Below, piece after piece: positions 29,417 through 39,816 of a stretch of DNA of 64,000 nucleotides. The notes beneath the pieces were generated by a model that was not told the origin of the DNA, ran no database searches, and saw nothing but the letters and a program-made list of their open reading frames with translations. The stretch is from Sphaerisporangium rubeum. Lineage in GTDB: Bacteria > Actinomycetota > Actinomycetes > Streptosporangiales > Streptosporangiaceae. Where the stretch lies: the NCBI RefSeq assembly GCF_014207705.1, contig NZ_JACHIU010000001.1, forward strand, positions 6,874,501 through 6,938,500. Reading direction: 5' to 3'. The position numbers were made by a program, and so were the translations under genes. Every line of letters starts with the position of its first letter. Position 1 is the first letter of the stretch.

Positions 29417-30775
29417 GTGGAAATCGTCCGTGGCGGAAGCCGTCGTCAGGGCCCGGGCCTATACGGCAGACTGCGAAACATGCCCGCACCCGACGTCGCC
29501 GCGCTCCTGACCGAGCTCGAACGCGTCGCCCCCGCCGCCGCCGACCGCGCGCGGGTGGCCGTCGAGTGGCTCACCGGTGGTGAGCCGCTCCAGACCGTCA
29601 CGCAGCTCGATGTGTGTGAGTTCCTCTGGTACACCTTGCCGGTCAAGGTCAAGGACGATCACGCGGCCGTGGCCGCCGCGCTCGGCCGCTTACTCCGGCT
29701 CGGCGGTCTCGACCGCTACGCCGCGATCTGTGGTTCGCCGTCCACGTCGCGCATCCTGCGCACGTACGAGATGGAAGGCGAGGAGGCCGGCGCCGCCGCG
29801 TACCAGCGCGCGCTGAACGCCACCGGTGTCCTGCCGCCTGACGTGCCGGAGCTCCGCTGGAGCTCGATCATGGGGCCCGAGGAGCTCGGCGCGCACGTCG
29901 CCTGCTCGGCGGCGCTGGAGCTCGCCGTGGTGGCGGGTGACCTGCGGCCCGCCACGAGCGGGTGGAAACCCCGCGCCGAGGCCCTCACCCGGCGCTGGCT
30001 CACCGCGCCGCGCACCGAGCTCGGCGGGGACAACTGGGTGGACCGCGTGCACGGCGAACGCCTCAACCGGTGGGTGCTCGGCCGCGGCGCGGCACGCAGG
30101 GAGCTGGCCCAGCCGTTCGAGGTGCGGCTGCACGCACCCATCCCCGCGCCTGAGGGAGCACACTTCACCGCGCTGCGCCTGCTGCTCGAAACCGCCGCGC
30201 TGCCCGGCGGCCTGGTGCTCCCCTCGCGTGACGCCGCCGCGCCGTTCGCCGCCGTGGCGGCCGAGCGGTTCGGCTGGACCGGCGCCGAGAGCGGCGCGCT
30301 CGACACGCTGCACCGCATCGCCGAGCACGAGATGCGCGCGGTGCGGCGCGCCGGTGGCGCGCTGACCATCACCGCGGCCGGTCGGCGGCTGCTCGACGAC
30401 CCGGCCGCGATGTGGCAGGCGGCGGCGTCCGCGCTGCTGGCGCCGGGGGAGCGCGAGCTGGAGACGTCGGTGCGCGAGGCCGGCCTGATGCTGCTCACCG
30501 GCGGCGGCCCGCTGACCTGCGCGACGCTGGCCGACCGGGTGGCCGAGGTCGTCACCGGCGAGGGGTTGCGCACCGCGACCCCCGGCGACGTCGAAGGTGC
30601 GCTGACCGACCTGTGTTTCCGTCTGCACGCGCTGCACCTGTGCACCTCGCCGGCCCACGCGGGCCGCGCCGACCAGCCGCACATGGCCGAGCTCACCGAG
30701 GTGGGCCGCGCCGCCGCGCTGACCGCGCTGCGCGGCCAGGCGCTGCGACCGCGTACCTACGTCGCCTCTCACTGA
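29417..30775 (+). CDS. Conserved-looking cytoplasmic protein, function unknown
   Basis: About 452 residues, Ala/Leu/Arg-rich, with no signal peptide or membrane helix. I do not recognise a domain. Visible features are a helical N-terminus (VAALLTELERVAPAAADRARVAVEWL), VCEFLWYTLPVKV, and a C-terminal half with winged-helix-like stretches (VRRAGGALTITAAGRRLLDDPAAMW). GTG 29417 is chosen because AGGTGG precedes it; GTG 29408 and ATG 29480 are alternatives. It starts 54 bases after the PMT stop on the same strand and ends at a strong terminator. Confidence 0.7.
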   Translation: MEIVRGGSRRQGPGLYGRLRNMPAPDVAALLTELERVAPAAADRARVAVEWLTGGEPLQTVTQLDVCEFLWYTLPVKVKDDHAAVAAALGRLLRLGGLDRYAAICGSPSTSRILRTYEMEGEEAGAAAYQRALNATGVLPPDVPELRWSSIMGPEELGAHVACSAALELAVVAGDLRPATSGWKPRAEALTRRWLTAPRTELGGDNWVDRVHGERLNRWVLGRGAARRELAQPFEVRLHAPIPAPEGAHFTALRLLLETAALPGGLVLPSRDAAAPFAAVAAERFGWTGAESGALDTLHRIAEHEMRAVRRAGGALTITAAGRRLLDDPAAMWQAAASALLAPGERELETSVREAGLMLLTGGGPLTCATLADRVAEVVTGEGLRTATPGDVEGALTDLCFRLHALHLCTSPAHAGRADQPHMAELTEVGRAAALTALRGQALRPRTYVASH

Positions 30776-30780
30776 ACGCG

Positions 30781-30819
30781 CAGCGGCGGACGGGTCGGTG
30801 CGACCCGTCCGCCGCGCTG
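30781..30819. terminator. Bidirectional hairpin terminator
   Basis: GGCGGACGGGTCG and CGACCCGTCCGCC form a 13-bp stem with a three-base loop, extended by CAGC/GCTG after a two-base bulge. It lies between the convergent genes ending at 30775 and 30827. Confidence 0.85.
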
Positions 30820-30826
30820 AGCCCCG

Positions 30827-31144
30827 CTAGGTGCGCGCGGTGGCCCGGCCACCGAGTCGGCGGGCCATGCGCTCGTCCGCGCCACCCGTCTCCTCGTAAC
30901 CCGGCTCGACCATGCCGGACATCATCATTTCCTGCCGCTGCTCCTCGAAGCGGAGCGCGAGGCCCATCGCGAAGAAGGTCGGTGCCCACTCCCCCACGAA
31001 CAGGCCCCAGCGGTCGGCACGCGCGATGTCCTGCTCGTACTCCTTGGACAGGACCCACGACAGGAACGACGCTCCCACCGACATGATCCCCGCCGTGTAC
31101 ATCATCCCGGAGCGGATCCCCATCTTGTGCAACGCCTTGATCAT
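30827..31144 (-). CDS. Small membrane protein, function unknown
   Basis: 105 residues. Two hydrophobic stretches are visible: SGMMYTAGIMSVGASFLSWVL (about 12-32) and WGLFVGEWAPTFFAMGLALRF (about 46-66). An acidic C-terminal tail follows. It has the look of a small SPW-like or hypothetical actinobacterial membrane protein, but I cannot assign a family. The ATG has a G-rich binding site. Confidence 0.65.
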   Translation of the reverse strand: MIKALHKMGIRSGMMYTAGIMSVGASFLSWVLSKEYEQDIARADRWGLFVGEWAPTFFAMGLALRFEEQRQEMMMSGMVEPGYEETGGADERMARRLGGRATART

Positions 31145-31255
31145 CCGGCCCCCCTGTGTGGTGACACTTGACGCCTGACTCCTTCCCTTTCGGCCCCAGT
31201 CGTCACCGTAAGCAGAGGAATATGCACAATCAGTAGAGACGGAGATGACCCGCGG

Positions 31256-31729
31256 CTACTTCGCGGCGCTTCCCACCTTGAGCGGGTCGGACGGCGCGTC
31301 GGCCTTGGCCTTGGCCATCTGCTCCCCGAGCTCCTGCAGGCGGTTGCGGCCCATCGCCTCACGCACCTGCGGGAACCACTCCTGCTCCTCCTCCTCGACG
31401 TGGTGCCGCACGTTCTCCATCAGCACCGTCATCTTGGCGTCGAACCGCTCGTCCTTCGGGTCGAGGTCCTTCAGCTCCGACAACATCCACATCACCACGT
31501 GGTGCTCCTCGACGCTCTCCAGCACGTGGTCGTCGGTGTCCGGTGCGTCCGCGCGGGCCGCCGGGTAGAAGATCTGCTCCTCGATGTACGCGTGGGTGGT
31601 CAGCTCCTCGATGACCTTCTCCACGATGCGCTTCTTCTCGGCGTACGCCTTCTCCCCCGCCTTCTCGAACTCCTTGAACAGCTTCTCGACGGTCTTGTGG
31701 TCTTCCTTCAGCAGAACGATGGCGTCCAT
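31256..31729 (-). CDS. Hemerythrin-like domain protein
   Basis: 157 residues. A four-helix bundle with the hemerythrin ligand pattern: H11 in LLKEDHKTVEKLF, HAYIEEQIFYP, EEHHVVMWMLSEL and RHHVEEEEQEWFP. Such proteins bind a di-iron centre and sense or carry oxygen, NO or peroxide. The C-terminus is a Lys/Ala tail. GGGAGGGA precedes the ATG. It has the same orientation as the small membrane gene downstream. Confidence 0.9.
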   Translation of the reverse strand: MDAIVLLKEDHKTVEKLFKEFEKAGEKAYAEKKRIVEKVIEELTTHAYIEEQIFYPAARADAPDTDDHVLESVEEHHVVMWMLSELKDLDPKDERFDAKMTVLMENVRHHVEEEEQEWFPQVREAMGRNRLQELGEQMAKAKADAPSDPLKVGSAAK

Positions 31730-31875
31730 CCCGCGTCCCTCCCTGTGCTCGGCCGGATCTGCACCCCACCGCTTCCCCCGGATCCGCCGGTATCACCACC
31801 CGCGACCAGCGGGTTCGGTAAAGACCTTTCGGGGTAGCCGCCGAAGCCGAGGACACGGACGCGCGGGAGGGGCCG

Positions 31876-32871
31876 ATGAGCGAACGAACACCACCGAACG
31901 GCGACCAGGGTCCCGAGCGGCCGGGGGAACTGTCGCGGCGGTCGTGGTGGGGGGTCCTGAAGCGCACCGTCCAGGAGTTCCGCGAGGACAAGGTCACCGA
32001 CTGGGCCGCCGCGCTCACCTACTACTCGGTGCTGTCGATCTTCCCGGCGCTGCTCGCCGTCGTGTCCCTGCTCGGCCTGTTCGGCCAGTCGGCCACCGGG
32101 CCGCTCATCGACAACCTCGGCGCGCTGGCGCCAGGGGCCGCACGCGAGATCATCGAATCGGTGCTCGCCGCTCTGCAGGGCAGCAAGCAGGCCGCCGGGA
32201 TCGCGACCGCCATCGGCGTCGCGGTCGCGCTGTGGTCGGCCTCGGGATACGTCGCGGCCTTCATGCGGGCCTCGAACGTCATGTACGAGATGCCGGAGGG
32301 ACGGCCCATCTGGAAGACCCTTCCCCTGCGCCTCGGCATCACCGCCGTCCTGGTCGTCCTCATGGCCGCCGGCGCCGTCGCCGTCGTGTTCACCGGCTCA
32401 CTCGCCGACCAGGCGGGACGGCTGCTCGGCATCGGCCAGACGGGGGTGGCCATCTGGGACATCGTCAAGTGGCCGGTGCTGGTGATCGTGGTGACGCTGG
32501 TGCTCGCTCTGCTGTACTGGGCCGCACCCAACGTCAGTCACCCCGGCTTCCGCTGGGTCACCCCCGGCAGCATCCTCGCGGTCGTCACCTGGATCGTCGC
32601 CTCTGCGGCCTTCGGCTTCTACGTCGCCAACTTCGCCTCGTACAGCAAGACCTACGCCGCCATGGCCGGAGTCATCGTCTTCCTGGTCTGGCTGTGGATC
32701 ACCAACATCGCGGTGCTCCTCGGCGTCGAGTTCGACGCCGAACTGGCCAGGGGCCGCGCCATCGCGGCCGGCCACCCGGAGGCCGCGGAGCCGTACGTGG
32801 AGCCGCGCGACACCGCGAAGATGAACGAGAGCGAGACCGCGAAGCTGGACGACAGCGACCTGCGGAAATGA
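31876..32871 (+). CDS. YihY/BrkB-family inner membrane protein
   Basis: 331 residues with about six membrane helices. DWAAALTYYSVLSIFPALLAVVSLLGLFG, AKTYAAMAGVIVFLVWLWITN-like residues near 265 and the final helix ending GVEFDAELARGR are typical of UPF0761/BrkB proteins (once called RNase BN). The C-terminal 50 residues are charged and cytoplasmic. The biochemical role of the family is unsettled. GAGGGG precedes the ATG. Confidence 0.92.
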   Translation: MSERTPPNGDQGPERPGELSRRSWWGVLKRTVQEFREDKVTDWAAALTYYSVLSIFPALLAVVSLLGLFGQSATGPLIDNLGALAPGAAREIIESVLAALQGSKQAAGIATAIGVAVALWSASGYVAAFMRASNVMYEMPEGRPIWKTLPLRLGITAVLVVLMAAGAVAVVFTGSLADQAGRLLGIGQTGVAIWDIVKWPVLVIVVTLVLALLYWAAPNVSHPGFRWVTPGSILAVVTWIVASAAFGFYVANFASYSKTYAAMAGVIVFLVWLWITNIAVLLGVEFDAELARGRAIAAGHPEAAEPYVEPRDTAKMNESETAKLDDSDLRK

Positions 32872-32877
32872 CGACGA

Positions 32878-32908
32878 TGCGCGTCCCGGGGTTCTCCCGG
32901 GACGCGCA
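32878..32908. terminator. Bidirectional hairpin terminator
   Basis: TGCGCGTCCCGGG, loop GTTCT, CCCGGGACGCGCA: a perfect 13-bp stem between the convergent BrkB-like and xylanase genes. Confidence 0.88.
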
Positions 32909-32921
32909 CCAGGGGTCGAGA

Positions 32922-34598
<1,677 letters not shown>

Positions 34599-34634
34599 TC
34601 ATGTCTTGCTGCAGGAACCGCGAAACACCTTGTC

Positions 34635-34643
34635 GAAAGTTTC
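34635..34643. promoter_or_regulatory. GAAAGTTTC inverted repeat between xylanase 1 and esterase
   Basis: GAAA and TTTC around one base, preceded by C and followed by ATC. It may be a second binding site of the same regulator. The xylanase 2 leader has the equivalent GAAACTTTCATC. Confidence 0.4.
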
Positions 34644-34867
34644 ATCACGGCCGCTGTTTCAGCTCATTTCACCCGGTCGGCGCGGCGCTGTCGCGTTCCC
34701 CGTGGTGAGGCCGACATCGCCCTACCGGCACACGATCAAGCGTTGTGCCGTCCGGTTCCGCTGGTTACGTTCAGCCGGTCCCATCGGCGTCCGTGACGCC
34801 TTCTCCTGTCGATCTCTCCCCTCAGCCTCCGTCGAGCGACCACGGCCACGCCGTGGGAAGGAGAACC

Positions 34868-35968
34868 GTGCGACCCTTACGTGTGACCGCGGTGGCGGCC
34901 GTTCTTGTGAGCGCCACCCTGCTTCCCGGCACCGCACACGCGGCCCACCCGTCCACCGGCGTCCTCGCCAAGGCGCACACCGCGGGCCGGGTGAAGGACG
35001 GCGGCGGCTCCGTCCGGTACAGCTGGCCCGGCGTCTACTTCGAAGGCCGCTTCCGCGGCACCGGCGTCGGCGTCGTCCTCGACGACACCGCCGCCGACTA
35101 CGACGTCCAGATCGACGGCGCCGCCACCGCCACCCTGGTCACCCCCGGCCGCACCACGTACTGGGTGCGCGGCCTCAGGAACGGCGTGCACAGCGTGCGG
35201 CTCGTCAAACGCTCGGAAAGCCCCGGGGCCACCAGCACGTTCGGCGGCTTCGTCCCCGTCCCCGGCGGCACGATCCTCCCCGCACCCCCCGCGCGCCACC
35301 GGCAGATCGAGTTCATCGGCGACTCCTACACCGCCGGGTACGGCAACATGTCCACCACGCGGGACTGCACAGAAGACCAGGTCAACCGCACCACCAACGC
35401 CGACCGGAGCTTCGCCGCGCTCGCCGCGCGACGCCTCGGCGCCGACTACCAGATCAACGCCTTCTCCGGCCGCGGCATGGTGCGCAACTACAACGGCATC
35501 GAACCCGGCACCGACTACCGCACCTACTACGACCGGGCCCTGCTCGACGTCGAAGGCGACGTCTGGCGCGACCCGTCCTGGCGGCCCCAGCTGATCGTGA
35601 TCGGCCTCGGCATCAACGACTTCTCCACCGCCGTCAACCCCGGCGAGCCGTGGACCCCCGAGACCCTCGCCGCCGCGTACCGCACCGCCTACCACGCCTT
35701 CCTCGACAAACTCCGCGCACGCTACGGCCCGGGCACCACCATCGTGGTCAGCGCCACGGCCGTGTCCGGCACCACCGCGTACGCCGACCTCACCCGCCAG
35801 ATCGTGCGCGAACGCAACGCGCGCGGCGACCAGCGCATCCGCCACTGGTACTACCCCGAGACCGACCTCGACTACATGGGCTGCCACTGGCACCCGTCGG
35901 CCCACGACCACGAGATCATCGCCGGCCGCCTCGGCGACTACCTGGCCACCGTCCCCCTGCGCTGGTGA
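34868..35968 (+). CDS. Secreted CE2-type SGNH acetylesterase (likely acetylxylan esterase)
   Basis: 366 residues. Residues 1-26 are a signal peptide ending GTAHA. A beta-sandwich of CE2 type (about 30-140; YFEGRFRGTGVGVVLDD, YDVQIDG) precedes an SGNH hydrolase domain. Ser153 lies in IGDSYTAGYGN, GLGINDF supplies the Asn block, and DYMGCHWHPSAHDHEI the C-terminal catalytic Asp/His region. GTG 34868 is chosen because AAGGAG lies five bases upstream. Between two GH10 genes, it probably removes acetyl groups from xylan or its oligosaccharides outside the cell. A terminator follows. Confidence 0.9.
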   Translation: MRPLRVTAVAAVLVSATLLPGTAHAAHPSTGVLAKAHTAGRVKDGGGSVRYSWPGVYFEGRFRGTGVGVVLDDTAADYDVQIDGAATATLVTPGRTTYWVRGLRNGVHSVRLVKRSESPGATSTFGGFVPVPGGTILPAPPARHRQIEFIGDSYTAGYGNMSTTRDCTEDQVNRTTNADRSFAALAARRLGADYQINAFSGRGMVRNYNGIEPGTDYRTYYDRALLDVEGDVWRDPSWRPQLIVIGLGINDFSTAVNPGEPWTPETLAAAYRTAYHAFLDKLRARYGPGTTIVVSATAVSGTTAYADLTRQIVRERNARGDQRIRHWYYPETDLDYMGCHWHPSAHDHEIIAGRLGDYLATVPLRW

Positions 35969-35974
35969 CCGTCA

Positions 35975-36006
35975 AGGCCGTTCCCGGTCGTCGCCGGGAA
36001 CGGCCT
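35975..36006. terminator. Bidirectional hairpin terminator
   Basis: AGGCCGTTCCCGG, loop TCGTCG, CCGGGAACGGCCT: a 13-bp stem between the convergent esterase and xylanase 2 genes. Confidence 0.87.
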
Positions 36007-36019
36007 GCGTCGTCCGGCC

Positions 36020-37441
36020 TCAGCCGGCCCGGCAGGCGTAGCCGGAAGGCAGCGCGGTGCCGCCGGAGGCCCGGCGGACCTGGAAACCGAACGTCGCGGT
36101 GGCGCCGGGGGCCAGGGTCCCGTTATGACCGGCGTTCCTCGCCGTCACCGTGCCGCCGGCGACGGTGAGCACCGCGTCCCACGACCCGGTGACGACATGA
36201 CCTTGCGGCAGGGTGAACGTCACCGTCCAGCCGGACACGGCGGCCCTGCCGGTGTTGCGCACCGTGACCGGCTTGATGACGTACCCCGTCCGCGACCGGG
36301 CCCACAGCTCCGCGGTGACCCGGCAGCTCACCGGCACCGGAGTGACCGTCGGTGTCGGCGTAGGAGTCGGTGAAGGAGTCGGCGTCGGTGCAGGCGTCGG
36401 CTCACCTCCTGCCGCGTTGAGCGCCTCAAGCACCGCGAAGTAGGCCGGCTTCTTCTGGTAGTCCCTGTCGAACAGCAGCGGTGTGTTCGGCGCGCGCCAG
36501 GAATAGTGGTCGGGAACCCCCCAGACGGTGATCCCGGTGCACCGAGGCACCGCCACACAGGCCTCCACCGCGGCCCGGTAGGTGGCGGCCTGCGCGGCCC
36601 CTCCGTCCACGTCGAGCTGCGTTATCTGTACGTCCACACCGAGCGCCGCGAACTGCTCGATGGTGCGCCGGTAGTTCGCGGGGAAGGGCATCGAGGCGTT
36701 GAAGTGCGACTGCACCCCCACGCAGTCGATCGGCACCCCACGCTCCTTGAAGTCGCGCACCATGGCGTACACGGCCCGCGTCTTGGCGGCGTCGGCGTCC
36801 TCGATGTTGTAGTCGTTGTAGCAGAGCTTGGCCGCCGGATCCGCGGCCCGCGCCGCACGGAACGCCTCCTCGATGTACCCGTCCCCCAGCCGGCTTCTGA
36901 AGATGGTGGACCGCAGCGCTCCCGAACCGTCCTGGAACGCCTCGTTCACCACGTCCCACGAGTCGATCTGTCCCCGCCAGTGCCCCATCACGGTCGCGAT
37001 GTGATTGTTCACCGCGATCCGGAACTCGGCGGACGACAGGTTCGTCAGCCACCCCGGAAGCCCCGGATGCCACACCAACGTGTGTCCCCGGATCTTCATC
37101 CCCCGCGCACGAGCGTGCTCGACGATCCGGTCCGCGGCGGTGAACACGAACGTCCCTCGCGCCGGCTCCACCGCGTCCCACTTCATCTCGTTCTCCGGCG
37201 TCACCGACGTGAACTCCCGGTCCAACGTCTCCACATAAGCGGCCTCACCCAGCCGGCCGGCCTGCACCGCCGTTCCGAAATCCCGCCCCGACCCCGCGGC
37301 CGCCGCTCCAAGCGTCCCCGCCGCATCGGCGGCCCCGGCCCCCGCGCACACCCCCGCACCGACGACCACAGCCGTTCCGATCACCACCAGCCCCCGCACC
37401 GCGGAACCCCACCGACGCCGTCCACCCGAGCCAGCATTCAT
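36020..37441 (-). CDS. GH10 plus CBM2 xylanase-like protein with Gln in place of the catalytic nucleophile
   Basis: 473 residues, a paralogue of the protein at 32922. Signal peptide 1-41, GH10 domain about 42-343, short Thr/Pro linker, CBM2 from about 365. The acid/base Glu167 (WDVVNEAF), HTLVWH and QSHF are intact. However, the nucleophile motif reads VQITQLDVDG: Gln275 (codon CAG, 36617-36619) where GH10 enzymes have Glu. Such a change is expected to abolish normal retaining hydrolysis. It may be a binding-only or altered-mechanism protein, or a sequencing error (one base, GAG to CAG). AAGGGA lies upstream of ATG 37441. Confidence 0.93.
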   Translation of the reverse strand: MNAGSGGRRRWGSAVRGLVVIGTAVVVGAGVCAGAGAADAAGTLGAAAAGSGRDFGTAVQAGRLGEAAYVETLDREFTSVTPENEMKWDAVEPARGTFVFTAADRIVEHARARGMKIRGHTLVWHPGLPGWLTNLSSAEFRIAVNNHIATVMGHWRGQIDSWDVVNEAFQDGSGALRSTIFRSRLGDGYIEEAFRAARAADPAAKLCYNDYNIEDADAAKTRAVYAMVRDFKERGVPIDCVGVQSHFNASMPFPANYRRTIEQFAALGVDVQITQLDVDGGAAQAATYRAAVEACVAVPRCTGITVWGVPDHYSWRAPNTPLLFDRDYQKKPAYFAVLEALNAAGGEPTPAPTPTPSPTPTPTPTVTPVPVSCRVTAELWARSRTGYVIKPVTVRNTGRAAVSGWTVTFTLPQGHVVTGSWDAVLTVAGGTVTARNAGHNGTLAPGATATFGFQVRRASGGTALPSGYACRAG

Positions 37442-37471
37442 GTCTGTCCCTTTCAACCGGAACGAGAACAC

Positions 37472-37501
37472 AGTCTCAGCACGCTCACCGAAAAGCGTCA
37501 A
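37472..37501 (-). promoter_or_regulatory. Xylanase 2 promoter
   Basis: On the minus strand TTGACG, then CTTTTC within an 18-base spacer, then GAGACT. It mirrors the xylanase 1 promoter in spacing and in the CTTTTC after the -35 box. Confidence 0.5.
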
Positions 37502-37575
37502 CAAACCCCGCGAAACCGTCCGGCCGGCCGTCCCTATAACGCGTCGCCGTCTGCACAGACCGCACAACCCCCGCG

Positions 37576-37584
37576 GAAACTTTC
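37576..37584. promoter_or_regulatory. GAAACTTTC inverted repeat upstream of xylanase 2
   Basis: GAAA and TTTC around one base, followed by ATCC, similar to the GAAAGTTTCATC before the esterase. It lies about 75 bases upstream of the -35 box. Confidence 0.4.
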
Positions 37585-37777
37585 ATCCCATCACCGCCGC
37601 CGACCCGCAAAGTGGACGGCCGATCCAAAACCGACAGTTGCGTATAAGAAGGAATATCAAGCGACACGACATTCTTCCGGCGCGAGCCGACAGAGACGCC
37701 GACGTCCGCGCCTCACGCGTGCGGTCCTGACGCGTCCCGTCCTGCTCTCACGCCGGCCGCCGGAGACGTACGGGACC

Positions 37778-38161
37778 TCAGACGTTCTGGCGTTGCTGCT
37801 TGAGGCGGAGTGCTTCCTTGCGCGCCTCGGCATGAATGGTCCGCTCACGCTCCAGCCACGGCGGATTCTCCGCTTTCAGCGCGTCGATCTCCGCGGTCGT
37901 GAGCGGCCCGGTGATCCCGTTCCTGAGCAGCCCGGACGTGGAGACCCGCAGCTTCGCCGCGACGACCTGCTTGGGATGCGGGCCGTTACGCCGCAGGTCG
38001 GCCAGCCATTCCGGCGGCGCCGACTGCAACGCGTTCAACTCGTCCCTGGTGATGACACCCTCCTGGAAGTCGGCGGGGGTGGCCGAGAGGAGGACACCCA
38101 GCTTCTTGGCCGCGGTCGCCGGCTTCATCGTCTGGATGCTCTTGGGCTTGGACGAGGTCAT
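37778..38161 (-). CDS. DUF5997-type small protein
   Basis: 127 residues starting MTSSKPKSIQTMKPATAAKKLGVLLSATP. The pattern FQEGVITRDELNAL, PPEWLADLRRNGPHPKQVVAAKL and LTTAEIDALK...PPWLERER recalls the actinobacterial DUF5997 family as I remember it; the family name is not checked. The repeated PPEWL/PPWLE units suggest two related helical modules. It is divergent from a LysR-effector-domain gene, an arrangement I have seen before in actinomycetes. Function unknown. Confidence 0.75.
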   Translation of the reverse strand: MTSSKPKSIQTMKPATAAKKLGVLLSATPADFQEGVITRDELNALQSAPPEWLADLRRNGPHPKQVVAAKLRVSTSGLLRNGITGPLTTAEIDALKAENPPWLERERTIHAEARKEALRLKQQRQNV

Positions 38162-38215
38162 GGCGCCAAGGGTAGTCAGTCGGACCGGTCCCCCTGACAT
38201 CGCTACGCTGAGAAA

Positions 38216-38941
38216 GTGACTGAGGAAGAGACCGCCAAGGTGTTCCGCCTGGCGTACGCACCCGGCGTGACCCCCGCGAAATGGGTCAACATCTGGACCG
38301 AACGCCTACCGGACGTGCCGATCACCCTGGTCACCGCCCCCACCGCCGAAGCGGTGCGACTCCTGCGCGACGGCGGCGCCGACGCCGCGTTCGTACGGCT
38401 CCCGATCGACCGGGACGGCCTGAGTGTGATCCCCCTCTACGTGGAGACCACCGTGGTCGTGGCCCCCAAGGACCACGCCGTGACCGCCGTCGACGAGGTC
38501 ACCCTCGCCGACCTCGCCGACGAGGAAGTGCTGCACCCCCTGGACGACACCATCGAGTGGACCCCTCTCCCCGGCCTTCCCGCCTTCACCCGTCCCCCCA
38601 CCACAGCGTCCGCCATAGAACTGGTGGCCGCCGGCACCGGCCTCCTCCTGGTCCCCCAGTCACTGGCCCGCCTCCACCACCGCAAAGACCTCACCTATCG
38701 CCCCGTACCCGACGCACCCCAGTCCCAGGTGGCCCTGACCTGGCCCACCGCCGCCACCACCGACCTGATGGAAGACTTCATCGGCATCGTCCGCGGCCGA
38801 ACAGCCAACAGCTCCCGAGGCCGCACCCCCACTCCCCCCCAAAAGAAACCCACACCGCGAAAGCCCCAGAACCCCGCACAGAAATCCACCCGCCGAACTG
38901 TGCCGACCACCCGCAAAAAAAGAGGCAACCGCCCCAAATAA
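38216..38941 (+). CDS. LysR substrate-binding domain protein lacking a DNA-binding domain
   Basis: 241 residues. FRLAYAPGVTPAKWVNIWTERLPDVPITLV, LLRDGGADAAFVRLPIDRDGLSVIPLY and VVVAPKDHAVTAVDEVTLADLADE match the periplasmic-binding-like effector domain of LysR regulators, but the N-terminal helix-turn-helix is absent. The last 40 residues are Lys/Arg/Pro/Thr-rich and probably disordered, and could bind nucleic acid. GTG 38216 starts 54 bases from the divergent DUF5997-type gene. It may act as a ligand sensor for a partner protein (inference). Confidence 0.82.
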   Translation: MTEEETAKVFRLAYAPGVTPAKWVNIWTERLPDVPITLVTAPTAEAVRLLRDGGADAAFVRLPIDRDGLSVIPLYVETTVVVAPKDHAVTAVDEVTLADLADEEVLHPLDDTIEWTPLPGLPAFTRPPTTASAIELVAAGTGLLLVPQSLARLHHRKDLTYRPVPDAPQSQVALTWPTAATTDLMEDFIGIVRGRTANSSRGRTPTPPQKKPTPRKPQNPAQKSTRRTVPTTRKKRGNRPK

Positions 38942-39016
38942 ACCTCAGCCGGCCCCACCCCGTCCGCCACTTAACCAGATGCTCCGCCGCACCCCGTACC
39001 GCTACCGTCCCATCTC

Positions 39017-39622
39017 ATGGCGAGCACCAACCTCCGCACCGACCGCCTGGAGCTCCGCACCGTACGCGACGAGGACATCGACCGAATCCTGGAGTACCGC
39101 AACCTCCCCGAGGTCACCCGCTGGCTCCTGCGCACCGAGGTCGACCCCACCTCCTTCCGCGCCGCATGGCGCCGAGCCGCCGCAGACCCCCACGACCACA
39201 GCGTCGCCGTCCTTCTCGGCAACGTGGTGATCGGAACCGTCTCCCTGACCGTGACCGACGGCATGGGCCAACCAGGAATGCCCCTCCGCACAGAAGCCGA
39301 ACTCGGCTACATCTTCGACCCCTCCCACACCGGCCACGGCTACGCCACCGAAGCCACCACCGCGATGATCACCCACGCCTTCGCCGACCTGAACCTCCGA
39401 AGACTCACCGCCGGCTGCTACGCCGACAACCTTCCATCGGTACGAATCCTCGAAAAGCTAGGCATGCACCGCGAACAACACGGCGTCCGCGACTCCTGGC
39501 ACACCGAACTGGGCTGGGTGGACGGCTACACCTACGCCTTGCTGGCCGAGACCTGGCACCGCAGGCGAACACTTGAGGGTTCACTCCCACGCTCAGGCGC
39601 TGACGGTCCCGATGCCGGCTGA
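39017..39622 (+). CDS. GNAT N-acetyltransferase (RimJ/RimL-like)
   Basis: 201 residues. It starts TDRLELRTVRDEDIDRILEYR and has the acetyl-CoA loop region GYIFDPSHTGHGYATEATTAMI (Q/RxxGxG/A type) and NLPSVRILEKLGM. The acceptor is unknown. No strong ribosome binding site is visible before ATG 39017. Codon third positions are strongly C-biased. Confidence 0.88.
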   Translation: MASTNLRTDRLELRTVRDEDIDRILEYRNLPEVTRWLLRTEVDPTSFRAAWRRAAADPHDHSVAVLLGNVVIGTVSLTVTDGMGQPGMPLRTEAELGYIFDPSHTGHGYATEATTAMITHAFADLNLRRLTAGCYADNLPSVRILEKLGMHREQHGVRDSWHTELGWVDGYTYALLAETWHRRRTLEGSLPRSGADGPDAG

Positions 39623-39816
39623 ACACCTCGTTCCCTACGCGATCGGCGATGCGCTCTCGCCGTACCGCGCTGATGCATGGAAACCAAAAGCCGCCTCCGA
39701 AGATAGTGGGAGTGCCAGGCCGGTCTCGCAGAGGTGTGCATCTCCTGGTGAGTGGCGTGGTCCGCCGGTCTGCGACGAGTAGGCTGATCGTTCGTCATCG
39801 AACCGGGGAGGCCGGC

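Larger units (their letters stand above)
37442..37777. other. Intergenic region upstream of xylanase 2
   Basis: 336 bases without a supported gene. It holds the xylanase 2 promoter (TTGACG at 37496-37501 and GAGACT at 37472-37477 on the minus strand), a GAAACCGTCC half-site at 37512, GAAACTTTC at 37576-37584, and an A/T-richer stretch near 37640. Confidence 0.6.

Noticed and set aside
38281-39576. 431-codon plus-strand frame over the LysR-like and GNAT genes
   Set aside because: It is a frame-shifted shadow of both genes, rich in Pro, Arg and His.
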